Part shown: positions 10,350 through 23,086 of the stretch, piece after piece
How the letters are laid out: every line of letters begins with the position of its first letter
Numbering within the stretch: position 1 is the first letter of the stretch
Assembly (NCBI RefSeq): GCF_947172395.1
Contig: NC_069087.1
Location: forward strand, 434,001-498,000
Reading direction: 5' to 3'
Length of the DNA stretch: 64,000 bases
Source of the DNA: Bicyclus anynana
Lineage: Eukaryota; Arthropoda; Insecta; Lepidoptera; Nymphalidae
Notes under the pieces: model-generated
Told to the model about the DNA's origin: nothing
The model's database searches: none
What the model saw: the letters and a program-made list of their open reading frames with translations, nothing else
Position numbers and translations under genes: made by a program

Positions 10350-13300
10350 ATCACCAGACATCTCGTTGGTCTGGACTTATTTATCTGTCCATTATTGGTC
10401 GCCCATCATTTACATAGAGCTTACTGAATGTTAAAAGAGTTTCCATTAGCCTGTACTGGTCGGTACCAAATTATCAAATGAAACAGAATGGCGTGCACAA
10501 CATGTTACGTACGTCCAGAGTAAGCATGCAGAGAAGCAGCACAGTATTATCTTTGTACCGTGGGCGCCACTGTGTCTATACTCCTATTAAATAAAAAACG
10601 CGAATCATTGAGATACGTATAAAAATCGCAAGTTTGTGCATACCAAAGCTGTAAATTGAGTTATCTGTGTACAATGAACATTTCAGCTGAGCTGCAGGTA
10701 ACATACGAATAACAAATGTATATAACATACGACTTTCTAATATTCTTTATACTAGAAACCCACATGGAAATTACAACATGAGTAGTTACTTTCCACATGT
10801 GGGAGGAGCTGCGTGAGTGCGACGACCTTTACAAAGTATATCTACGGAACCCTCGCATACATTAATTATCCTATTATTATTATTATTAGTGATAGTTTAA
10901 GAGCTTGATACTGTAATCGATCTATAAATAATAAGATAAGAGCAATGTTATTTAAACATATTCCTAGCAGTGATTGTATAATATCTCCGCTCGCGAAGTG
11001 AAACTTTAGTTATTGATTTTTTATGCGCATATCGCATGCACCAAAAATTCAGGATTGCGCTGGCTTCAGAATAACACTACGGTAACGGTGCGGTAAAAAA
11101 AGTTTGTACAGTAATGTTGTGTCCATACATAGCGCGGCAATCGCGCCGCGCTGTTTGGACACGCCCTTAGATGGAATACCGATAGATCGATTACAGCACC
11201 CGGCGGACGCTAATCAATATATTAGTCATACCTATAGGTACGCTTAATTGGTTCTTTTAAAATTATACTGAGATCCATTTTAATTACTAGTACTATTATT
11301 AAATAAACATGTTACTTATTGCGATTTCGTTTAGACAAGTACAAAAAAAAATATTGCGGTCGGCTCAGCCGTCTGAAGAAGGAACACATAATAGCTCATA
11401 CACTAAACCGATCTTTGATTAAAATCCAAGCTGCTGCTGCAAGCTGCGCGTGTATTTCTGATATGATTACGGAAACAAATCGCATCTAGTCCGTAAACTA
11501 CTATAAAAATTGCTTAACCGCCCCCTGCTTATTTTTAATGGTTCGACTTATTTTTCAAATATTACTTTTAAGCCTAATAAGTAATTTGAATTTGAAAAGA
11601 ATTTTAATATAATATGTACTTAGGTAATATTACCATTACCAATAGGTAATTTTTAAATACACATTTTTTTAAAACATCACAAATATTAAAAGTTTTTACT
11701 ACAACCAGAGACTGTATATTCAAAGGCGTATTGCACGAGTTAAAACGGACCTGCGTGTATATATTGTATGTTACTGTATGAGTTGTACTAAACGTTGATC
11801 GAACTACCTACTTATATAGATACATAAAAGAACAACAAACTAAATCATACGATGTGAATTTTGTACTATCTACCTCTGCCAATCTTATAATAATTTAGAA
11901 CAGCTGCCACCAAAAATGTGCAATAGCTAGGGGCAAGGATAAGTAGTGTTAATACACAGACAGCAACACAGCACATGAGTAGTAACAATGTGTACCGTTT
12001 AGGTACGCCTGAAATTGACAAATGAAATGAAAGTAGTTACAAAGTATTGTTTTTTGGAAATAGTCGAAAATCTAATTCGGACCGCTCAAAATATTTCGGT
12101 CGAGTTCAGTGTTCTTTGAATGAATAATACAAATACACAGACATACGTGTTAAGGGACGACTGCTGACTAGAGGGTTTCAGTTAAGACTTATTTTGAGCT
12201 GAGTATTCTGATGTGATATTGTTTAACATTGACAACTTTTATTAGAACAAATGATATTGTTTAAAAGTAAGTCTCATATTTAAAGTCTGGGAAAAACATA
12301 AGGAAATACTTTTCTTTCTCTTTTGATAATTGTAGCACTGGTTTCTTGAATACAGTTTTGTCACATTCAAAATTATACTGTACACGCGTTCAACTATAAC
12401 TTTGTAAATTAAATTAAATTTAACTTCTGCATTTACATGTATTTCAATCGAATACACTATAATTAATTATTAGGAAAATATACCAGAAGGTAATTTTTAA
12501 TTAGCAATGAAAAATGATAGACTTAGGTACCTACACATGATTAGAATTTATCATATCAAAATATACACGAAAATAAACTTTTAAGACATTCTCCGTGTTT
12601 CGTAATAGTGTCCATTTCAAATCAAGTATTTATATTTATACCTTACGAGTACTATTGATTTTTCCGTGCTTTAGTTAGTTTGTATGCAATGTAATTTGTA
12701 GAATGTAACGATTTTACGTATATGGGATTAAAATAACGAATAACATAAATGAAAAATAAAGCTAATAACAACCGCAGGAAATCACATCTAGAGTATGTAC
12801 TTAATGATAAGCATAGGTAAGTTTTACAGCGTATATTGCATTTAATAATCGTGATAATATGAGAATAAAACGTGCATACCAAAACACAGATCTAAAAAAA
12901 CAAAATCTCTTCATTTTGACCTTCCACAAATAATGAAATAACAAATTAATTTAGTCAAAAGATGCACTTACACAAGAAAAAATGCTTTTTAACTTTATGC
13001 ACCTTCGCGAGAGCAACATATCTATTCCAACGAAAGAGAGAAATTGACTGAACCTAAACGAATGAATATTTGGCAATATCACGTGTCAACGGCATGATCA
13101 ATGGAGCAATTTAAAACAATTGTTGAATTTTATTAAAATTTCTCCACATTGATCAATATGTGTTGTCAAGCAGTAATTGTTTCAGAAATTTCCCGTGTAA
13201 GCGCACTGTTAACCAATCGCAGTCAACATACGTTCGTGTACGCAAGTATAGTCGTCAATGTGTTTCAGTATAAAGACAACACATTCCTCGTGATGTCTCA

Positions 13301-14069
13301 TTTCCATTATACGTAGGCAGAGCTGGATGTTTTAAAATTAATAATACATACATGAAATTTTTCTAAGTATATCAATTTACAATGTGCCGTTTAACATTAA
13401 AAAATTAAAACAAATAAATACTTATTTCACAATACTGACTGACACTAAAACTAAAATATAAGATCAATGCAATATCGACAAATTAAAATAATAAATATAA
13501 AAGTAATAACTTAATTACAAAAAATATAATAATTGTTTACATGACCTTGCACTTTAACAACACTATCCTATTTACACAGATACCTAATCATTACAAATGC
13601 TAATAAATTAAGCAATATTAAAACTAATTTGTGAAAGTGTTGGCTTCTCCTCTAGTATCACTACAAGATTTTTGTTTTGAAATAAAGTAAATTGGCAGGA
13701 TCAAAAATAGCGTATTCCTTTTGTAGTATCAATGGAGGTACATGGTAGCAGTCGGGTAAACATCCTCTTTTACTTGAAAAATTCTCAGATTCAAATAATA
13801 ATCTCTACCCAAACAAAATATGTGAGGGGCTGTGTATCATTTATATAATACATTTTAATTTTAAACTATACATCAATATGTTTGATGTTTATATTTGTAA
13901 TTAGCCCAGACTAGTCAGAAAATACTGTGATCAAATCAGTCCAGAGAATATTTTTGAAAAAGAAATACACAATTTTTTAAAGCACGTACGTCCGAGTATT
14001 CCCAGCAAAGGCGTTCGTCACACGCGTGCGTGCGGCAGACGCATTGCGAATTTCTAAGGAATTGAAACA

Positions 14070-14083
14070 GCGCCATCTAGTGG
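14070..14083 (-). promoter_or_regulatory. Perfect CTCF-type motif
   Basis: On the minus strand it reads CCACTAGATGGCGC, matching the general CTCF consensus CCASYAGRKGGCRS at all 14 positions. It sits between the TMEM65 and 14.6-18.6 kb genes, about 490 bp downstream of the latter's stop. Weaker matches occur at 48290 and 61197. Binding is inferred; the same word can also be carried by repeats. Confidence 0.4.
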
Positions 14084-14559
14084 CACTACTACACAATTTC
14101 ATATAATTTCGCGTTTACGTTAACGCAATAGTAACAGTATAAAAACATTGAAAACTTCCACTGGTCGCATGTATGCGACGTGCACACACTACACATACGA
14201 CGAAAGTCTACGCTGGTGACGCTACAGTGCGGTCGCACAAAATACTATTCTCAGTTGGCAGCATTTGTTTCAATCAGGTATAATTTTCACTGTGTAACGC
14301 TAAATATCACTAACCGTAAAATAAAATGTTAAAACGATTCAACTCAGATCAAACTTGAAGCCAGTTCAAGCTTAAAATTTTCCAACCATAAACAGTAATA
14401 TAGCAGCATAAATTATTAAAAGTTTTATATCTTTTAATAAAGATCGGCATAGAATCGCTCGCACACGCTTCCGCTTTCATTATAATTCAAATTAGATATG
14501 GTGCACAATTCAACTCGAACATGTGGTGAGTTTCACAGTGGTGTACGGCTCGGGTGCGG

Positions 14560-17500
14560 CTAGGCGCGCGGGGCGAGCGTGGCGCGCTCCGGGCGCTCCG
14601 GGCGCTCGTCGTCGCTGGCGTTGCGCTGCAGGCCGGCGAACAGCGCGCGCGCCGCGCCCGCGCCCACGCGCCGCCAGCCGCCGCGCGCGCCGCGAACCGC
14701 GTAGCGCGCCTCCTCGTAGCCGGCCCGCACGCCTAGCACGATGCTGAGCGCCGACGCGTCCTGCCCGTGGCAGCCCGAGTAGCGGTACTGCGGCTTCTTG
14801 TCGAAGCGGCAGCCGGCCGACTGCGCGCCGATGGGCATGATGCAGTCCAGCGTGAGCGCGCACTGCGTCCACTGGCGCATCACGTCGGGCAGCTCGGGCC
14901 GCGGCGCCACCAGCAGGCGCGCCGCGTCCAGCATCTGCACGAACAGGAAGTCGTCGGTGCTGGCGCGCAGGTAGTGGAACATGCGCGGGTGCGTGAGCGA
15001 CGTGACGGCGGCGCGGCGCGGCCACGCCAGCACGCCCAGCGAGCCGTCGGCGCCCGCGCGCGCCCACAGCGCCGCCAGCTCGGCCGCCGAGCCCGCCCAG
15101 CGCTGCGTCGCCTCGCAGTAGATGACGCCGCCCACGCGGCTCAGCGCGTGCTGCACACACACACACACGCTTATACTGACAGTGTACACAAACTATAGCT
15201 TGGCAAGTTCGTTCGTAATACTCCCGATGGTCCGCACGGCCCGCGAGGGCGTGTAGTGCCTCCCCACGCACGCACGATTTCACACCCGACGGTCGCCCGC
15301 ATATCATGGGAGTGCCATCAACGAACTTGCCAAGTTATACACACTCCTAACGCAGACTCGACGGTTTCATTAACGTGAACAGCCAGTCAGGTGAAAGATT
15401 TAGAAGTTGTACTTTTATCTTCTTTTAATTAGGTCCGTCTTTTTTATGATTCCCATCCCAGTTATAATAAAATTACTTTCTATAGGATACAATACATAGA
15501 TGAACTTGAAATAACAGTGGGTAACACGATGATTAATGATAGCTGGTGCTAATTTGCATTCCCATTATCATATACATCAGCTCATTGTACCTATTCATCA
15601 AATGAAGTCACACATTATGAATTGCTCATTTAAAAATGTAATGGTGTACGGTCATGGTTCTGTAATTAAGATATGTTTATACTCTTTTACAACAAAAAAT
15701 ATACTTTATCTTATGTCTTAAAATTGTTTAATAACTATCAAATTTTGAGTTCATAAATGTACTCGTAACGTAACAAACAGATATGTAGGTATATGATGTC
15801 ACAAATTAGTAAAACCATTTAAAACTCGGAAAACGGCAAGACAGATTTAAATTGGTACATCGCGACCTCGCACCTCAATCTGCTGTGCCGAGTACAACAC
15901 AGTGAGTAGTACGTACGTCACACAACACTCGCAGTGTTTGCAGTCCAATACTACTTATTATTAATTCAGTCTGCCTCATTTTAGACTCACGTCGAGTGGA
16001 TATAATTAGACCTATAAGTCTATAGTCTGTACCTACTAGAAAGATTTGTAAAAGCGTTTGGAACAGACATATTTTAGTAAATATATTTAAATCATCTACA
16101 TATATTCTATTCTATTTCGAGGAGTTGAAACTACAAAAAAATTAACTTACAAAGTTTTTTGAATTTGAAAAATCGCAAATCAGAGTTTTCTAAAATTCAA
16201 TACGCCGACGAACGTTGTGAATTTATGCATAGAGACGGAGAGGTTTTAGGCTCAATTCCCAAATAGGCAGTGTTTGCACCTATGAAGTGCACGCCACTGT
16301 GTAGGTATATTATATTACTAATTTCCTTAAGATTTTATCTACTTGCTGGTCTGGTCTGGTAGTACCTATAGTCATGCATGGCGTAGTGACGAACAAACCG
16401 TATTTAAACCTTCTGAATACGCGTATTAAACTACGTCACATGATAAAAATACAATCAATCGGTTGATTTCTTGATAAGCTGAATAAACTGTTATAGAAAT
16501 CATAAAATCGATAAACATTTCATCATGTGTGTCACTCGGCCCCGCCTGCGTTTTATCAGGCCATCGGATATCGATTAGGCGCCTGTTGAGGCGACGAGAC
16601 CCGGCGGCATCGTAATGTGACAATCGACATCGACTTATCGATCGACTACGACATACATACATTTATAAAAAAAATAGAAAACAATTTCGATCATACTAAC
16701 TAAACATATTGTTATTAAATAATGCTGCAGCAACTAAGATATTCGTTTCTCTATTAGACTGGTGTTGAATATATTATCGAGTAAAAATTTTAAATGGCTG
16801 AACCAATTTTGATGAACACAAGCCCACAAAAACAGCGAGCCTCGATAGCTCAGTGGTAAAGAGGGGACTCACACTGAGGTGTCATGGGTTTATTCCCAGC
16901 CTGCTAAATTGTCATTTACAACTCACCCATATAGTGTAGTACACAATATTTCTCACCTGAATGATGAGCGGTCGGAAGGCAGAGATGCTCTCATCGCTGA
17001 CGTGCGAGGGAAACAGCTCCAGGTCAAAGTCTATCACTGCACACTTCGATGAGTTGCAGTAGTTTGACACCTGCAACATTACAGTGTGACGTTTTTAGTT
17101 CAAGTGGAATGGTTTAGAGTAAACATGAGGTAAATTACATTATTCCTTTTTTGCATGAGTGGAAATCAATGACAGACAGAATGACTAAATAAATAACAGA
17201 GAATATCTAGCCTCATAGTGAATGCCTGTAGGTAAATGTATCAATCTGAAGCAAAAGCACCTCAAGTGCATGTATTATCTATTTAACTACTTGTACTTCA
17301 GAAGTTGAATCACATGTTTCAAGAATGCATTTAATGGTGTGAAAATTAACAAGGATATTCTTGACTGATGGATCAAGGAACATACACAGTAGACAATAGT
17401 CCTTAAATGGAGTCAACTGTGAAGAGATTCCTCACTCTCACTCGCAAAGCCGTGAATACCAGTTGGTGGTCAGGGTGCCCGAGCAATTGCTTGGACATTA

Positions 17501-18614
17501 AAAAGCCCCACAAGCAGAGAAGCAGTTATTTTTATAATTTTTAATTCCTTTAAGCATTTATCATTACCATGGCCAGTGAGTAGGGCTTCAACCCTAAGTT
17601 ATAAACGAGGATGGTGTAAGGCAAGCGAGCAGCTGCCCGCACAAATGCCACAACCAGGGCATGCTCATCGTTCCTGGCATGTGTCACCAGTGCTGGTACA
17701 GTGGTGTTGTGCCAGGCCTCCGTCTGCCCCTCCAGCCCCACCAGTCGCAGGTAGCGCTCTTCTTGTACCAGGTGCTGTTCCTCTTCATCACGGAGCTGCT
17801 CCTGGGACAGAGAAACCTGTTTTGTTGTGATGATAATTTTATATTAGTAAACTATGCAATTATATATGAATAAGGAAAATTAGACAAAAGCTGCTTCTTG
17901 AAAGTCATATTGCAATTACACTATGTACAAAGTAAAATAATTTGAGATTCGAGTACAATGGTAGATTATTGTTATTGTTATATAAAATAAATTTGGTTTT
18001 GTTCAATACTGATTGAGAATTTAAATTTAATTTAAAATGTTTAAGCAATAGTCAGTCTATTGCTTAAAAATTTTAAATTAAATTTATAATTAAACAGCAA
18101 TAGTTTAAATTTGAGTTTACAATAATTGTTGTTTGTATTCTCACATTTTAGACTTTGTTAATATTACTAGAAGAAGGAAATATACTTGGCTATTCGACAC
18201 TTGGGTTTTTTATAGAAATTCAACTGCCATACTATAGCTTCTCTTGTGGTAAATTGTTTTAGTGGTATTTCCTCCAAGCATCTTCATCATTAACGAGTTC
18301 TTCAAGTGTGTAGTAACCTTGACTTAGTAAATTACATTTAAATGATTATGGACAACTAGACTGAGAGATTAGACATCTGATGGATGTTCAGAATGAATAG
18401 TAGCGATTTACAGCCGCTACATTCAATGACTAGTCAATGATTGGTGATGGCAGATGGTAGTCAATAAGATAGGTACCTGAAAGTCTTTGATATGTTGATG
18501 AGTCTGCGTGACGATGTTTTGGAACGACTGCGGCGGCTGCGAGTGGAAAATGATCAGGAACAGACTTATTGCAAACACTGACGTAGAAAACAGCAAAAAA
18601 CTTTTAGTTTTCAT
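14560..18614 (-). CDS. Type II membrane protein, DUF1647-like family (complete, four exons)
   Basis: Exons 18477-18614, 17568-17816, 16957-17070 and 14560-15150, all joined in phase 0, encode 363 residues. Residues about 7-23 (LLFSTSVFAISLFLIIF) form one uncleaved signal-anchor segment after a short basic tail, so the body should face the Golgi/ER lumen. The body carries PYTILVYNLGL, a CNSSKCAVIDFDLELFPSHV stretch, RPLIIQ, GGVIYCEATQRW, CALTLDCIMPIGAQ and FDKKPQYRYSGCHGQDASAL. These resemble an uncharacterised invertebrate family related to nematode DUF1647 proteins, thought to be glycosyltransferase-like; this is from memory and the function is unproven. The ATG at 18614 is chosen because upstream in-frame codons lack ATG. 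Exon 4 is extremely GC-rich and ends in a charged, low-complexity tail. Divergent from CNPPD1. Confidence 0.75.
16836..16912 (+). mobile_element. tRNA-like SINE head fragment
   Basis: CCTCGATAGCTCAGTGGTAA is box A-like, and CATGGGTTTATTCCCAGCC resembles a decayed box B. It ends soon after and sits in the intron between exons 3 and 4 of the DUF1647-like gene. It is not a functional tRNA because the arms do not pair fully. Confidence 0.4.
18022..18086. repeat. 29-bp near-perfect hairpin in intron 1
   Basis: Left arm 18022-18050 and right arm 18058-18086 pair at 28 of 29 positions around a 7-base loop GTCAGTC. Both arms end with TTTAAGCAATA or its complement. The hairpin lies inside the first intron of the DUF1647-like gene. 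It may be a pre-miRNA-like transcript, a small palindromic MITE, or a chance AT palindrome. Confidence 0.5.
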
Positions 18615-18920
18615 TTTGATCACATTATCACTACACTTTAATCGAGTACTCTTTTCATGGTTTTTTTGTTAAAAAACTTCCTACATCTTTGTTCAAGTTC
18701 TTTTTATAAATTTTAGCAAATCAATAACACTGACAGTAGCCTACACACCCCAAACAAATTATGTAAACATTGAGAGCTTTATTCGGTTGATGCTACACAC
18801 ATTTGCAGAACCATTATTGTGCATAGATATATTAATAATGAATAATGATCTGATTTAGAAAAAAATAAAAAACTGCTTATTTCAAGATAGCAGATACACT
18901 CGTAAACGGTAAAGTTAAAA

Positions 18921-18979
18921 TTGACGGACGACGGTGCTCACGGCCTCACGGTAATTTTTTGACAACTTTGATTTGACAA
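18921..18979 (-). promoter_or_regulatory. TTGACA cluster upstream of DUF1647-like gene
   Basis: TTGACGG, TTTGACAA and TTTGACAA words lie about 310-365 bp upstream of the ATG at 18614. They match the word type seen at the other gene starts. Inferred promoter element. Confidence 0.3.
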
Positions 18980-19089
18980 ATACTGTACAACACAGAATAA
19001 TAGTAAATAATTGAATCACAGACGACAAATAAAGAGTTGAATACAACATTAAAAATCCTAGACGATCACAGCTTAGCTAAGTGATATAA

Positions 19090-19285
19090 ACTACAAGTTT
19101 TTGGCCGGTTTTTATGCCATTCAATTAAACAAACTGGCATTTTTAGGGAACTCTTTACACGACGAAAACGAGTACAACAATGAAACATCGATTCTATAGC
19201 AACAGTTTTTATAAACGCGTTAGATTCTTGATCTTTGACAGAGGGATAACGGTTTACAAGGCAGTTCCTTTTTTTATGGTCTAAG
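19090..19285 (+). repeat. Truncated relative of the hAT-like MITE
   Basis: It shares CATTTTTAGGGA, CTCTTTACACGACGAAAACG, ATGAAACATCGATTCTATAG and a terminal ATGGTCTAAG with 32800-32983, and more distantly with the complete MITEs at 57787-58097 and 60605-60923. The 5' end is lost. Confidence 0.6.
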
Positions 19286-19583
19286 GTTTATGTTTATTGT
19301 TCACATTTCACATAATAAAAAATGCAAAAATGTCACATTTAATGTAAAGGTTTGTTAATATCTAATTAAGATAAAAGAATTTTAATCCCTGTAGCTCCGA
19401 AAATAATGATCGCAGATACCATGTAACTTTTAGGCTTTTAAAAAATTGCTTTACCTACTATTAGCATAATCTTATTTAAAAAAATTGTCATCATCTCAAT
19501 TGCACGACAACAATGCATAATTTGTTTTGAGGTAATGCAATTACTTATTTGAAATGATAAATAAATAAAATAAAAATAAATAA

Positions 19584-19700
19584 TGTCTAACGCAAACGAT
19601 TGAATTTGACAGATGAAAACGTTCGATTTTACTTGTCGAACGGCTAATTTAGATTATGTAAGCCATTGTTTGGGCATCGATAGTCGATCGATAGCTAACG
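19584..19700 (+). repeat. Fragment related to 42900-43045 element end
   Basis: GTCTAACGCAAACGATTGAA and CTTGTCGAACGGCTAATTTA match the reverse of 42950-43035 over about 110 bp, but the outermost GGGGCCTAATT is missing. Confidence 0.55.
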
Positions 19701-19911
19701 AATTTTTTAATGCAAATTAGTTTTACTTCCAAACTTCAGTTTCATTGTAATTTGAAGGTAATTTGAGTTTTTTTTCGCTTATTGGTCTAACAAGTGATAG
19801 GCAAGTAGTAGATGTAGTCCGGGTGAATGCCACAGATAGTGAATGCTAAAATCCAAATGTCAAGTACTAACCAATTTTAATTAAACTGTGGTCAATTTAC
19901 CGGACCATCAA

Positions 19912-19957
19912 GTCATCAAAGTCAATGTCATTGTCATTTGTAATGTCAATTGTCAAC
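19912..19957 (+). promoter_or_regulatory. GTCAA/TGTCA cluster at CNPPD1 promoter
   Basis: GTCATCAAAGTCAATGTCAT is followed by further TGTCA and GTCAA words within 46 bp, ending about 120 bp before the CNPPD1 ATG. This is the densest such cluster in the window. Promoter function is inferred. Confidence 0.4.
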
Positions 19958-20077
19958 AAAAGTACGGTTGTGTTGTGTAGGATACGATTAAAACTAAAAT
20001 TATTTGTTGAATTAACCATTTACACGTACACATTTTTAGATTTGAATTAACAAAAAGTATACATTTTTTTAAATATA

Positions 20078-23000
20078 ATGTCCAACGTATCGAAACGAAG
20101 AAAAGACGGCTCCAGAGCCAAGATCAAGGTATCTAAAGGAGGTCGTAGGAGAATGCACGTAGCAAAGCGCATCTGAATAAAAAAGCATTGAAATAACATC
20201 TATTGTTAACCATGAGTTGTACTATTTTGATAAGAAAGAAATTTCGGCAGTTTTTAACGGAAGAAAATCTTGATAAGAAATCGCGATACTTTAAGTTTCT
20301 AAGTTTTAGGTTATTGACGTACTGTTATACGTATTCCGATATGGATGAGATAAGTTATTTACAACATTATAACATTGACCTGTCACACCATGTATATTAA
20401 GCCGTGTAGCTGCATGGCAAGTATAGTTATATCATGTTCAACAATCAATAGAACTCTTAATGCAGAGAAAATTATGATATAGTTTTGAATGCAACAGGTT
20501 TTATATTATGAGTCATCGAGATCACAGTCACACTTACAAATGTGAAAGTTGTGGACATTTGAATGTATTAAATACTTAACTCAATTACTTTGGACAATTT
20601 TTAATGAAATTAATGTATGGTTTTATTACATTTTGAGATGAATACCTATAAATTTTAATGTATTTAATTCTAGGAAAATAGTAAATAAACTTATTGTAGT
20701 TATATTATAATAAGTTTCACTTAGAGAACATTAATTTAAATGATTAAATTGCATTTTGAAGAAGAGGGGACAGTCTTACTCATCAGATATCTATGCATTT
20801 TTATTTTAAAATAATTCAGCAGGAAAAATAATTTGGCCGAATGTGTATGAAGAGAAAGGAGAAAGCACATCAAAGAAATAAAAACTTCATAAATAATTTA
20901 GAAAGCCTACATTACATTAGATTATACTGAACATGTTTCATTTTTATTATAATAATTAATGGAATAACCTTTATTATTATAATTACTAGTTGTTTTTGTG
21001 TAAAATTATGAAATCTTTTTGTTCTAACAGACCATGGGCGACCACAAGGAATTCCTGAAGAGGATCACAAAGACCTTGTACTACGGAGAGCTTCCTACTC
21101 TGCCCTGCCTTAGTCTGCCAGTCACTGGTATACATTATTAAGTATTGAGATAACTGAAAATAGTAAAGTACTTGTAACTTTAAGTTAAGGTAGCTAGTTG
21201 ATGACTGTGACTGAAACTAATGATGATCATAAATGATAAGAATAAAATAGTAATTATTTGAAAGATTGTGTAGTGTTCTATTGCAATCAGCCGTTAAATG
21301 TACAGTTTTGTTGCAGAAATCTCATGCGAGATGTGGTCGGACGCGCAGCGCGGGCGCTCGCTGCGGCGCCTGCACGCAGACGCAGCGGCGCGCATCGCTC
21401 GCTCTGCGTGCGTGTCTCCGTGCGCGCTCGTGCTCGCCGTCCTGTACCTCGAGCGCTTGAAGCGCTGCAACGCCGACTACCTCACCGCTGCCGCGCCCGA
21501 TCATCTCTTCCTCATCTCACTGGTACTTTATAACATTAGGTTATTGGCAACCATATGTGATTGACATCTATTTGATAGTTAATGTGCAAAGCCATTCCAA
21601 CGTTTGTGTTTCTCTCCACAATGATTTGTGTGAATATTCAAAATTGAGAAAGAATAAGCATCTCTGCAGAAGTCTTTAAAGACAACCTTTTCTTTGGGCT
21701 CCATCTGGCAAGCAAAACAAAAGTAGAGTGTTCAAGCCTTTTAAGGTAGGAATAAATTAATAATGTATTTATTATAGAAGTAGAACTTTATGACCACGTT
21801 ACAGATGGTAAGCAACAAGTTCTTACAAGACGATGGGGAGGACGACGAGGTGATCTGCTCCGAGTGGGCGGCGTCTGGGGGACTTGATCTCAGCCAGCTC
21901 AACAAACTTGAAGTGGATTTCCTTAATGCTATAGTGAGTTATTATTTATTAACTTGAAAAGAAGTTAGAGTGATTTAATGCTTAAATACAATTTCAGTTC
22001 ATAGAATGTGATTTTCAAAACAACATTCATTTTACTAATATTTGAAGCCTCAATATGAACCTCAGTGCTATGAACTGAAGGTGGTGATATGATCCCCGCC
22101 CCTCGTTCCCGTCTCTATTTATGTCTGTAATCTCGCAATTAAATTATTATCTAGCAATTAAAATCTTATTATTAGTATTATTAATCCAGCAACTAAAGCC
22201 AATATTACTCGTAAAATATTTCTGCATAAATCTTCACCCTAAAGGGCACAATTCACACTGAGGTTATAAGTTTGGTCTATCAGAATGTTGTTGTACCCAC
22301 TCCTGACACAGTCTTTATGACAGATCGAAAGGGGAGAATAACTTATATAAAATGTATAACTGATATTCTTAAAAAATTTAGGATTGGAATGTGTTTGTGA
22401 GCGAGAAGTCGTTCGAGGCGGGGCTGGCGTGGCTCGAGCGACAGGTGGCGCTGCGGCAGGCGCGCGCGCGCGGCTTCTTCACTTACTCTGACCTGGCCGC
22501 CGCCAGCGACACCGCGCTGCTGGCCGCCGTGGCCAGGGACGCTGTCCTGGGCCTCTCGGCGATCCTGGCCCTGCTGACGTCGGCCGTGCTGCTGCTGCTG
22601 GCGCACAGCGCGGCCCGAACTGCCCTCTCCGCTCAGACGTCCGCCGCATCTCCCCTCACAACCGCACAAGTCACTCCCAATATGCCCAACACTACTGTTG
22701 AAACACAAGACAATGATAATCTGTCTCGTTTGAACGAATACCCCACCAGCTTCGAGTGTTGCGACGGATGGTCTAAGTACCAGGAGACTGTGGAGACAAA
22801 GAGGAATTGGTTTGATGCAGTTGTGCTTCACGATTGGAAATCATTTGAGCCGTGGTGGTCTAAGACTTCCGTCTTGAACTGGTTGTATCAAAGCTCGTTG
22901 ATCAATCCCATGCAGAAATGGCTAGAGAAAATAAATCTGTACACAGAATTCTTCAAAGCCCAGGATGTCCTCCCAGGACTGGAACAGTGCGACGGTAGCA

Positions 23001-23086
23001 GGAGATACAGCGAGAGGCGCTGCGTCCGCCAGTGGCTCAATCTTAGTAAACTAAACGTTTTCGTGGCGTCCATGTCTGATCGATAG
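20078..23086 (+). CDS. CNPPD1: CNPPD1, cyclin Pas1/PHO80 domain protein (complete, five exons)
   Basis: Exons 20078-20128, 21031-21127, 21317-21522, 21805-21933 and 22382-23086 splice in phase to 395 residues; human CNPPD1 is about 410. The cyclin-box region includes KTLYYGELPTLP, EISCEMWSDA, CVSPCALVLAVLYLERLKRC, DHLFLISL and the exon 4 stretch NKFLQDDGEDDEVICSEWAA. Exon 5 begins DWNVFVSEKSFEAGLAWLER and has a hydrophobic segment at about residues 215-240 (LGLSAILALLTSAVLLLLA). The tail ends LNVFVASM, like the vertebrate C-terminus. PHO80-type cyclin folds usually bind a CDK, but CNPPD1's role is poorly known. Exon 1 (17 residues, basic) is the weakest call: the Met at 21034 in exon 2 could be the start instead. 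An AATAAA is at 23212. Confidence 0.9.

Larger units (their letters stand above)
8223..14559. other. Gene-poor AT-rich region
   Basis: Follows the TMEM65 stop and likely includes its 3' UTR (AATAAA at 8447-8452) and perhaps the 3' UTR of the minus-strand gene ending at 14560. Short open frames here (9562-9777, 12242-12457, 12652-12882) are AT-rich, lack family similarity and look random. Visible structure is a palindromic MITE at 10217-10349 and a perfect CTCF-type motif at 14070-14083. Confidence 0.55.
18615..20077. other. Divergent upstream region between DUF1647-like gene and CNPPD1
   Basis: No coding gene is seen. It holds TGACA clusters on both sides (18921-18979 and 19912-19957), a truncated relative of the hAT-like MITE (19090-19285) and a fragment (19584-19700) matching the inside of the inverted repeat end near 43030. 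Confidence 0.5.

Noticed and set aside
14510..15307. 265-codon minus frame and 143-codon plus frame over exon 4 of the DUF1647-like gene
   Set aside because: Low-complexity Arg/Ala-rich shadows; the true frame is fixed by splice phase and conserved motifs.
20078..20176. Small basic ORF reading through the proposed CNPPD1 exon 1 donor to a TGA
   Set aside because: A donor AAG|GTATCT at 20128 and in-phase joining to exon 2 explain it better; an upstream ORF with CNPPD1 starting at 21034 remains possible.
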